From an uncultured Lachnospiraceae bacterium (GTDB lineage: Bacteria > Bacillota > Clostridia > Lachnospirales > Lachnospiraceae): a stretch of 10,423 nt of DNA. Within the stretch, counting starts at the first letter, position 1. Each line of letters starts with the position of its first letter. Below are positions 1 to 5,364 of the stretch, piece by piece. A program made the translations under genes and the position numbers. The stretch spans positions 296 through 10,718 of the forward strand of contig CAJTOW010000092.1 of assembly GCA_910577655.1 (NCBI GenBank), in the 5' to 3' direction. Below the pieces are notes generated by a model. It worked only from the letters and a program-made list of their open reading frames with translations. It made no database searches and had not been told where the DNA came from.

Positions 1-20
1 CCGCCCCGTGAACTGTAACG
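1..20 (-). repeat. End of an inverted copy of the 3111-3264 repeat
   Basis: Bases 1-20 are the exact reverse complement of 3111-3130, the left end of the structured repeat further down. The window therefore probably starts at the tip of a second, oppositely oriented copy lying just upstream. Bases 15-24 also form a perfect 10-bp palindrome (GTAACGTTAC). A 13-base stretch GTAACAGTTCAGA occurs at 80-92 and again at 3269-3281, just outside the downstream repeat, so the shared sequence extends beyond the 20 bases. Seen directly; that a full second copy exists is inference. Confidence 0.7.
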
Positions 21-47
21 TTACACTATCCCCGTCAAAGCAGAGGA

Positions 48-76
48 TGGAAAAATTGCTATAAGTGTGGTAAAAT
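48..76 (+). promoter_or_regulatory. Possible promoter of the binding-protein gene
   Basis: A TAAAAT -10 hexamer (71-76) is preceded by TGG at 68-70, which gives an extended -10 (TGnTAAAAT). A TGGAAA hexamer (48-53) lies 17 bp upstream as a weak -35 with 4 of 6 consensus matches. It sits about 80 bp before the chosen start of the first gene. The extended -10 is the better half of the evidence. Confidence 0.4.
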
Positions 77-83
77 ATTGTAA

Positions 84-109
84 CAGTTCAGACGGGCCTG
101 CCTGAACTG
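84..109 (+). promoter_or_regulatory. Dyad in the 5' leader, possible operator or leader hairpin
   Basis: CAGTTCAG (84-91) and CTGAACTG (102-109) are perfect 8-bp inverted repeats separated by 10 nt. The dyad lies just downstream of the putative -10 at 71-76, where it could be an operator or an RNA hairpin in the leader. No U-run follows, so it is not a classical terminator. The left arm overlaps the 13-base sequence shared with 3269-3281, so it may simply be repeat debris. Confidence 0.35.
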
Positions 110-155
110 CCGCAAAATATAGAAAAATCTGATGCAGCCGGAGGTGCTTTTTGAT

Positions 156-1193
156 ATGTGGAAGCCTATGGAAGCTGAACATGACAACCGGATACTGGCA
201 AGGCCCGACAGAGTCTGGACCCTGGCAGGAGCCATGATGGCGGTACTGACATGTCTTTTATTTGCTGGCTACTTTTTCCTTCTGAAAAAGCATACTACCG
301 GGGAGACGGACTACAGCTCCTACCAGTATCATATTGCCATCATTTCCGATGAGACGGATACCTCCTTCTGGGCAGATGTCTACCGGGGTGCGGTGGAGGC
401 CGGGGCCGGATATGGGGCTTATGTGGAGCAGATCGGGGACGGACTGGTGGACAAGTTCTCCATGGAGGATGCCATCAATATCGCCATCTATGAGCATGTG
501 GACGGCATCCTCCTGCGGGCCGCCGAGGAGGAGGAGACGCAAAAAATGATCAACAAGGCATGCAGCCATGATATCCCGGTGATCACCATGCAGAAGGATG
601 TGCCCAACTCCAGACGCCAGGGCTTTGTGGGGATCAACGATTATTTCCTGGGTCAGGAATACGGCAGAAGAGTGTTAAAGATTGCTGATGAGAATACCCG
701 GCTGGTGACGGTGCTTTTCCCGGGATCCAGCTTCAATGAGACCAGCCGCAGCTGGTTCCGGCTGGGACTCAGCAACACTGTCCAGGAGGAGGAAATCCGG
801 CTGGATTTCCGGATCATCTGGGATGACCGGGGGCTCAACAATGCGGAGGACGTGATCCACGATATGGCGGAAGGCCATGTGGAGCAGCCGGATATCATCA
901 TCTGTCTGGATGAGGTCATTACCCAGTCCACCTACCAGCTGATCCGTGACCGGGGACTCTCCGGCAGCATCCATGTCATCGGCAGCTATATCTCCGACGA
1001 TATCCTTAAGGGAATCGAGAAGGGATATATCGACTCTACCATCACCATTGACCCGGAGGCCATGGGGCGCATGAGTGTGGATGCCCTGATGACCTACAAG
1101 CGCTACCACATGGTCAGCTACTATACGGAGGTGGACACCATGCTGGTGGACAAGGCCCTGGCGGTACAGAATAACTTCCCGGAATCTCAATGA
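156..1193 (+). CDS. Membrane-anchored sugar-binding-protein-like sensor
   Basis: The product resembles the periplasmic binding protein/LacI-type sugar-binding fold (Peripla_BP_4-like). It probably binds a small ligand outside the membrane and presents it to a sensor kinase. I choose ATG 156 (345 aa) because GGAGGTG at 140-146 sits at good distance; the in-frame ATG at 132 lies upstream of that site. Residues 1-20 are polar and basic, and about 21-43 form one membrane helix. There is no lipobox cysteine, so the protein is likely held by an uncleaved anchor. The fold starts at YHIAIISDETDTSFW, with the usual D-I-P-V-I-T and VDGILLRA strand motifs. Such anchored proteins often sit beside YesM-type kinases and AraC-type regulators, as at 3836-6954 here, but about 2.6 kb separates them. 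The ligand is unknown; a transporter-associated role is less likely because no sugar permease is nearby. Confidence 0.8.
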   Translation: MWKPMEAEHDNRILARPDRVWTLAGAMMAVLTCLLFAGYFFLLKKHTTGETDYSSYQYHIAIISDETDTSFWADVYRGAVEAGAGYGAYVEQIGDGLVDKFSMEDAINIAIYEHVDGILLRAAEEEETQKMINKACSHDIPVITMQKDVPNSRRQGFVGINDYFLGQEYGRRVLKIADENTRLVTVLFPGSSFNETSRSWFRLGLSNTVQEEEIRLDFRIIWDDRGLNNAEDVIHDMAEGHVEQPDIIICLDEVITQSTYQLIRDRGLSGSIHVIGSYISDDILKGIEKGYIDSTITIDPEAMGRMSVDALMTYKRYHMVSYYTEVDTMLVDKALAVQNNFPESQ

Positions 1194-1228
1194 ATGTGAT
1201 TCTAACTGAAAATTGACAACTGAATATC

Positions 1229-1620
1229 GTGCAGGAAAAGGAATGCAGGAAGGAAAGCATGTCATGCCGGGAGGCCCGCTCTAAAAGCGGAAACACAGGG
1301 AGAGCATTGTAGGAATCGGAAGACACATACATGTAGAGGTGGCAGCCGAAGAAATAACATTCCCGGTGAGAGTCCCATCCCCAGTTACAGTCGGGCCGGG
1401 AATAATGGCGTTTACAGTTACAGGAAGAACAGCCTTTCTTCTTACAATGGCAAATTAGAATCAGTCCGGGAAAGATCGAGATACTCCGTACTGCACGATA
1501 TAATCCCAAGTGCTTTTTGGAAGCACAAAGGGATCAGGATAAAATTTAAGAAACTGGGATACGAAAGTATCCTGATAAGCGGCATGGCCACCGGGATTTG
1601 TAGGTAACAAAGAAATCGCC
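1229..1620 (+). mobile_element. Possible truncated group II intron (domain I remnant)
   Basis: This stretch has no credible ORF but is dense in nested hairpins: CCGCT/AGCGG (1276-1290), ATTCCCGG/CCGGGAAT (1359-1366 with 1396-1403), ATCCC/GGGAT enclosing GTGCTT/AAGCAC (1503-1534), TCAGGATA/TATCCTGA (1534-1541 with 1568-1575), and GGATAC-GAAA-GTATCC (1557-1572) closed by a GNRA tetraloop. Phrases such as GGAGAGCATTGT (about 1298-1310), GGTGAGAGTCCC and GAATAATGGCG resemble, from memory, domain I of Firmicutes group II introns. A GTGCAGG at 1229-1235 could be the 5' end. No reverse transcriptase and no domain V are visible, so at best it is a 5' fragment. Another structured RNA or decayed element is possible. 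The right boundary is a guess. Confidence 0.4.
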
Positions 1621-1650
1621 TCCAGTCGATTGAAATAAAATATAATATAA

Positions 1651-2027
1651 TCAATCGGCTTCACCGCAAATTTTGAGCGATTTGGCATCACCGGCCAGGT
1701 GTTCTGCAACGGCATGAACCTGCTGGGGGACCCCAGGCTGTTCTTGATTGAAGTGATTCCCAGTCCGGATAGGCATGATGAGATTTGTACTGCTGAGGAA
1801 TGGGAAGTGGTGAAGTTTACTGTTCGGAACATGGAATCAACTATGTGCCCCTGATTGAAGAAATGTGTACCGGACTGGATTCCGGCACCCTGGGCGTACA
1901 GAAGATCACAGCCAATTGTATGGGATTTACAACCGAGATGGAAGTTGAGATCATCCAGGCCTCATCCGGTTCCTCCGGCAGCTCCGGCTGCAGAACCCAA
2001 AGCCGTCAAATGGCAGAGCACTCGTGA
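1651..2027 (+). pseudogene. Frameshifted, 5'-truncated gene of unknown family
   Basis: Two adjacent reading frames look like one broken protein. Frame 1 is open from 1651 to the stop at 1852-1854 and reads GFTANFERFGITGQVF, then NGMNLLGDPRLFLIEV and IPSPDRHDEICTAEEW. Frame 3 continues with CSEHGINYVPLIEEM, TGLDSGTLGVQKITAN and CMGFTTEMEVEIIQA, stopping at 2025-2027. The switch lies at about 1770-1810. Both halves have balanced protein-like composition, unlike the third frame. There is no start codon before 1714 in frame 1 and no ribosome site, so the 5' end is lost, abutting the structured stretch upstream. The tail SSGSSGSSG and beyond has poor composition and may be out of frame or fused sequence. 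I do not recognise the family. An alternative is that only ATG 1800 to 2027 (75 aa) is expressed. Confidence 0.45.
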
Positions 2028-2746
2028 ATCTGAAAGCCCTGGCCCTGGCAGCAGGCTTCACCCTTCTGGCTGCCGCACCGGCTCTTGCCGGAGAGTGGAG
2101 GAAGGAGGGGGACAGCACGGCCGATATCATTTCCAGCTATCTGGAGAAGGATACCCGGTATGCCATTACCCTGGAAGAACTGGTGGGCAAGAACCCGGGT
2201 TCCTACCGGGCAGGCACCGGGTCTGTGTACGGCAAAGCCTTAAACCAGACGGAATTAGACCAGGTGGCCCAGAAGGTGCACCAGATTGTGACCAGCTATA
2301 TTACCATGGAAATGAATGATGTCCAGAAGCTGGACATGCTGTACAGCTACCTGATCAACACCTGCACCTATGCCCCTACCTGGGAGCAGAACCGGGCCAA
2401 TACGGCCTGGGGTGCGCTGATTTACAGGGAGGCCCAGTGTTCGGGCTATGCCAGGGGATTTAAGGCACTGTGCGATGCGGTGAATATTCCCTGCTACTAT
2501 GTCCACGCCACAGAGGCCGCATCCAATCCCAGCCACCAGTGGAATATCGTGCAGATCGGTGGGAAATGGTATCATGTGGATACCCAGGCATGTATTTTTC
2601 TGGTAAGCGACGCTGTGTATGCCAACATGGGGATGGCCTGGAACCGGGCAGAATTCCCGGAATGTCCGGAAAGCTTTTTCCCGATCAATGACCAGATCCA
2701 GTTTGCAATGCCCTATACGCCGGGGGCAGACTGGATTCGGGAGTAG
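2024..2746 (+). CDS. Secreted transglutaminase-like (cysteine protease fold) protein
   Basis: The predicted 240-aa protein begins with a short signal peptide: a lysine at residue 4, a hydrophobic core at 5-18, then APALA-G with cleavage near residue 22. A transglutaminase-like core follows. Cys139 (AQCSGYARGF), His171 (NPSHQWN) and Asp186 (WYHVDT) match the Cys-His-Asp triad of that superfamily, in the right order and spacing. The family includes peptidases, crosslinkers and non-catalytic proteins acting at the cell surface; the substrate cannot be read from sequence. The start is GTG 2024, which overlaps the stop of the broken upstream ORF as GTGA; no Shine-Dalgarno sequence is visible before it, so translation may depend on coupling or be weak. 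It is shorter than many relatives that carry wall-binding repeats, and none is present here. A terminator follows. Confidence 0.75.
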   Translation: MNLKALALAAGFTLLAAAPALAGEWRKEGDSTADIISSYLEKDTRYAITLEELVGKNPGSYRAGTGSVYGKALNQTELDQVAQKVHQIVTSYITMEMNDVQKLDMLYSYLINTCTYAPTWEQNRANTAWGALIYREAQCSGYARGFKALCDAVNIPCYYVHATEAASNPSHQWNIVQIGGKWYHVDTQACIFLVSDAVYANMGMAWNRAEFPECPESFFPINDQIQFAMPYTPGADWIRE

Positions 2747-2763
2747 GAAGAGATAATGAAAAG

Positions 2764-2815
2764 AAGGGGTGCAGGCCATGTCTGGGTGATCCGGCGGCCG
2801 GCACCCTTGTTTTTC
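2764..2815 (+). terminator. Intrinsic terminator after the transglutaminase-like gene
   Basis: GGGTGC (2767-2772) pairs with GCACCC (2801-2806), and the inner GGCC (2774-2777) pairs with GGCC (2796-2799) across one A-G mismatch. A T-rich tail follows (TTGTTTTTC, then GTGTTTT). It lies 18 nt after the stop codon at 2744-2746. Confidence 0.75.
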
Positions 2816-2849
2816 GTGTTTTGCCCGAAAGAAATGTTAGAAGAATAAC

Positions 2850-2878
2850 TTTACACCTTTTCCAGATTGCATTATAAT
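2850..2878 (+). promoter_or_regulatory. Strong sigma-A type promoter of the 60-aa gene
   Basis: TTTACA (2850-2855) and TATAAT (2873-2878) are separated by exactly 17 bp: a 5-of-6 -35 and a perfect -10. This is the clearest promoter in the window. It lies about 49 nt before the start codon at 2927 and after the terminator at 2764-2815, so the small gene is an independent unit. Confidence 0.8.
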
Positions 2879-2926
2879 AATGACAGGAACCTTATTGTGA
2901 TAGAGATATGGAAGGAGTGAGAGAAC

Positions 2927-3109
2927 ATGACAGAAAAAGAAATGCTGAAGATATCCATAGAAGAATTCAGCCGGATTCAGCGTTACATGATAGCAGCTGG
3001 TAAAGATTCCAATGTATACCAGCTCATAAAGGAGAGATACCTTGACTTAAAGGTTATCCTCACAAGTTCTGGTATCAATCTGACAGATATTGACCGTATA
3101 AAAGAATGA
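2927..3109 (+). CDS. Small hypothetical protein, 60 aa
   Basis: This short ORF has strong expression signals: the promoter at 2850-2878 and AAGGAG about 11 nt before ATG 2927. The product is soluble, without signal peptide or membrane segment, and mixed in charge. It is predicted mostly helical (SIEEFSRIQRYMIAA, NVYQLIKERYLDLKVILTS) and ends in INLTDIDRIKE. The shape suits a small conserved regulatory or accessory protein of Lachnospiraceae, but I do not recognise a named family and assign no function. The stop codon lies one base before the structured repeat at 3111, so that repeat would form the 3' end of the mRNA. Confidence 0.7.
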   Translation: MTEKEMLKISIEEFSRIQRYMIAAGKDSNVYQLIKERYLDLKVILTSSGINLTDIDRIKE

Positions 3110-3110
3110 G

Positions 3111-3264
3111 CGTTACAGTTCACGGGGCGGGGAAAACTGGACGAAAACAGACGTCAAGCTGGCTTGTAAGACTGTTTTTGTCCAGTTTTCCACATCGGGC
3201 GGACGCCCGATGCTTCTTGTCCGGCTATGCCGGACAAGAAGATGCCCCCCCGCGAACAGTAACG
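3111..3264 (+). repeat. Multi-arm hairpin repeat with imperfect terminal inverted repeats
   Basis: The ends pair as imperfect inverted repeats: CGTTACAGTTC at 3111-3121 against GAACAGTAACG at 3254-3264, with the match continuing into G-rich and C-rich runs (3124-3132 with 3245-3252). Inside lie three consecutive hairpins. Arm A pairs 3131-3150 with 3172-3191, 20 bp with one G-U, and its loop holds CAAGC/GCTTG (3155-3166). Arm B is 3193-3212 (CATCGGGC/GCCCGATG). Arm C pairs 3213-3225 with 3229-3241, 13 perfect bp around loop TAT. The 5-mer GAATG occurs on both sides (3104-3108 and 3264-3268) and could be a target duplication, although it overlaps the right end by one base. It contains no gene. 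The left end recurs inverted at 1-20. It may be a MITE or REP-like element, or a structured RNA. Confidence 0.75.
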
Positions 3265-3308
3265 AATGGTAACAGTTCAGATACCCCTTGGGCTTGTAAT
3301 CGCATTAT

Positions 3309-3354
3309 AAGGCTGGATAAGATGTCGGGGGAGCCCGATATTTTGTCCGGTTTT
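3309..3354 (+). terminator. Long hairpin with T-rich tail, probable terminator
   Basis: Bases 3309-3329 pair with 3334-3354 over 21 continuous positions including six G-U pairs, around a GGAG loop. The core is ATGTCGGG/CCCGATAT. T-runs (TTTT at 3341-3344 and TTTTT at 3351-3355) lie in and after the 3' arm. It could end transcription from the 60-aa gene and the repeat, although the G-U-rich stem is better formed as + strand RNA than as DNA. Confidence 0.5.
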
Positions 3355-3761
3355 TCTTATTCATAGGAGTGAGCATTTCCTTTCTGGTAATCATTGCCAT
3401 GGTCAATTCCATGGGGGTCATTGCCTCGGCGGGGGTGGGTGTAGCGGAAAATCTGTGTGCATTTATCATGCTGGTGCCTTCGGCTTACATGCAGTCCATG
3501 TCTGCCTTTGTGGCCCAGAACATAGGAGCAAAGAGGCTGGACAGGGCCAGGAAAGCGCTGCTGTACGGGATCGGGACCTCTGTGGCAGTGGGATTTCTCA
3601 TGTTTTATGTGCCCTTTTTCCATGGGGACTGGATGGCAGGACTGTTCGCCAGGGACCGGCAGGGGATTCTGGCTGCTGCGGATTATCTGCGGGCTTATTC
3701 CATTGACGGTATCCTGACTTCCTTTTTGTTCTGCTTCATGGGATATTTCAACGGAGGGTGA
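3348..3761 (+). pseudogene. MATE efflux transporter, internal fragment
   Basis: The open frame encodes about 130 residues typical of the middle of MATE family multidrug/Na+ antiporters: SISFLVIIAMVNSMGVIASAG, then GVAENLCAFIMLVPSAYMQSM, SAFVAQNIGAKRLDRARKAL and a helix ending in SFLFCFMGYFNGG. Full MATE proteins have about 450 residues and 12 helices; this keeps only the stretch around helices 7-9. The frame opens upstream (FFLFIGV) without a plausible start, apart from a GTG at 3369 with GGAG only 1 nt away. It ends abruptly at TGA 3759-3761, where relatives continue past the FNG motif. Both ends are therefore lost. A GTG-initiated product is formally possible but could not form a working transporter. 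Confidence 0.8.
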
Positions 3762-3774
3762 ATAGGAGTCTGAA

Positions 3775-3794
3775 AGCCTTATAAAATCAAGGCT
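3775..3794 (+). promoter_or_regulatory. Small dyad before the kinase gene
   Basis: AGCCTT (3775-3780) and AAGGCT (3789-3794) form a 6-bp inverted repeat around an AT-rich loop, which with the flanking TTATAAAAT gives the only -10-like sequence ahead of the kinase gene. No acceptable -35 is visible at 17 bp. It could be an operator or the edge of a deletion junction. Confidence 0.25.
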
Positions 3795-3835
3795 GAAGAT
3801 TCCGAAAAGTTATCAGTACAGAAGGGAGGATGGAG

Positions 3836-5353
3836 ATGGAGAAGAAACGGCGCTGGAATAGCAGGCATTTTTTCAACCAGTCCCTCCATTCCAAGCTGAT
3901 GCTGCCGGTGATGCTGACCATGGCCGTATCTTTGGGGATTAACCTGCTGCTCTTTAGCCGGATCAATAACACTGTGGAGAACATGAACCAGGTCTATGCC
4001 ACCAATATCCGGCTGGGGGAGCTGGAGCGTCTCCTGACAGAGATCCAGAGCGATGTGTACCAGTATTTAAATATCCAGAGCCAGGATGCCCTGGAGGACT
4101 TCACCAGGAACCGGGAACGGTTCGGCGTCATGATCGGGGAGATCGACGACACCATCACGGATCATCCGGCCAGACGGATGGAGCGCAGCATCCGCAGTCT
4201 GGCCCTCTCTTACCTGGAACTGGCCGACAGCGCCGTGGAGGCCAAGCAGGTTCACAATGTGGCCTCCTACAGGGAGAATTTTGAGGAAATCCGGACTGTC
4301 TATACATACCTGCTGGCCTATATCCGGGGGCTGGATACCCTGCGGTTCAAGGCCAATTCAGAGAATTATAATGTGCTGTACCAGTATCTGCGCTACCTGG
4401 AAGCATTCATGGTCATCGTGCTGGCAGGAGTCACCTGCTGCCTGATGGTGCTTCTTTATGGGATCACCGGAACCTTCACCCGGCCCTTGGAGAAGCTGGC
4501 CGTAAAGGCATGTGAGGTAGGAAAGGGGAATTTCGGCATCGCCCTGGAGGAACCGGTCAATGAAGATGAGGTGGGGACGGTAACGGTGGCATTTAACCAG
4601 ATGATCGTAAGCATCAATGACTACATCCGCAGGACACGGGAGAGTATGGAGACGCAGATCCGCATGAAGGAGCGGGAGCTGGCCATGGAAAGCCTTTTAA
4701 AGGATGCCCAGTTAAAATACTACCAGGCCCAGATCAATCCCCACTTTCTGTTCAATACGTTAAATGCCGGACAGCAGCTGGCCATGATGGAGGATGCGGA
4801 GCGTACCTATGCGTTTATAGAAAATATGGCCCTTTTCTTCCGGTACAGGCTTAGAAAGAACGGGGAGGAGTCCACCCTGCGGGAGGAGATCGAGCTGATC
4901 GACAGCTATATGTACATCATGAACGTGCGCTATTCCGGTGAGATCCATCTGGAGAAGAAGATCGATGAACGGCTTCTGGACATCCGTTTTCCCGGTATGG
5001 TACTGCAGCCGGTGATCGAGAACGCCCTGGGCCACGGCCTGGGCGGCGTGGAGTGGGAGAAGCGGATCTGGTTCTGTGTGGGGCAGGAGAATGGAGAAGC
5101 CGTGATCCAGATCCGGGACAATGGTGTGGGAATTCCCCGGGAGCTCCTGGAGCAGCTGGCAGGAACCAGCTCTCTGGTCCGGCGGGACGAGGGGAATTCC
5201 GGGAACGGTGTGGGACTGGCCAATGTCCGTGAACGGCTGCGGCTGTACTTTGACCGGAAGGATGTGCTGTCTGTGGAAAGCGGCGGAGAAGGAAAAGGAA
5301 CGCTGGTTACCATCCGGGTGCCGGTGGAAAGCCGAAAACAGGAGAGGTTTTAA
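3836..5353 (+). CDS. LytS/YesM-type sensor histidine kinase
   Basis: This membrane kinase senses an extracellular signal and phosphorylates the regulator encoded 11 nt downstream. I choose ATG 3836 (505 aa): the AAGGGAGG site ends at 3829, touching ATG 3830 but 6 nt from 3836. Order of parts: cytoplasmic basic tail, first membrane helix about 21-40, extracellular helical sensor region about 41-185, second helix about 188-210 (FMVIVLAGVTCCLMVLLYGI), HAMP about 211-265, then the His_kinase domain with INPHFLFNTLN, where the phospho-accepting histidine is residue 303. The ATPase has an N-box (QPVIENALGHGL), DNGVGIP and GNGVGLANVRERL, all intact. The extracellular part lacks a recognised ligand pocket, which fits signal input through the anchored binding protein at 156-1193. 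Family assignment is firm; the signal is unknown. Confidence 0.92.
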   Translation: MEKKRRWNSRHFFNQSLHSKLMLPVMLTMAVSLGINLLLFSRINNTVENMNQVYATNIRLGELERLLTEIQSDVYQYLNIQSQDALEDFTRNRERFGVMIGEIDDTITDHPARRMERSIRSLALSYLELADSAVEAKQVHNVASYRENFEEIRTVYTYLLAYIRGLDTLRFKANSENYNVLYQYLRYLEAFMVIVLAGVTCCLMVLLYGITGTFTRPLEKLAVKACEVGKGNFGIALEEPVNEDEVGTVTVAFNQMIVSINDYIRRTRESMETQIRMKERELAMESLLKDAQLKYYQAQINPHFLFNTLNAGQQLAMMEDAERTYAFIENMALFFRYRLRKNGEESTLREEIELIDSYMYIMNVRYSGEIHLEKKIDERLLDIRFPGMVLQPVIENALGHGLGGVEWEKRIWFCVGQENGEAVIQIRDNGVGIPRELLEQLAGTSSLVRRDEGNSGNGVGLANVRERLRLYFDRKDVLSVESGGEGKGTLVTIRVPVESRKQERF

Positions 5354-5364
5354 CAGGAGTAATT

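Noticed and set aside
1213..1241. TTGACA as a -35 element downstream of the first gene
   Set aside because: No -10 hexamer lies 16-18 bp further on.
675..1265. 196-aa minus-strand open frame over the binding-protein gene
   Set aside because: Antisense shadow of a protein with a recognisable fold; composition not protein-like.
1359..1403. Resemblance to a cobalamin riboswitch (GGTGAGAGTCCC context)
   Set aside because: The rest of the box expected for that riboswitch is absent, no cobalamin gene follows, and the context fits an intron-like domain better.
1641..1651. Two overlapping TATAAT boxes
   Set aside because: They lie in a short AT-rich run between CGATTGA (1627-1633) and TCAATCG (1651-1657); no -35 is at the right distance and no intact gene follows.
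1855..2319. 154-aa + strand open frame across the pseudogene and the transglutaminase-like gene
   Set aside because: Overlaps the well supported transglutaminase-like frame, has Pro/Arg/Gly-rich composition typical of a shadow frame, and lacks a ribosome site.
3106..3366. 86-aa open frame overlapping the end of the 60-aa gene
   Set aside because: It only runs through the hairpin repeat at 3111-3264 and the following hairpin; no ribosome site and no protein-like composition.
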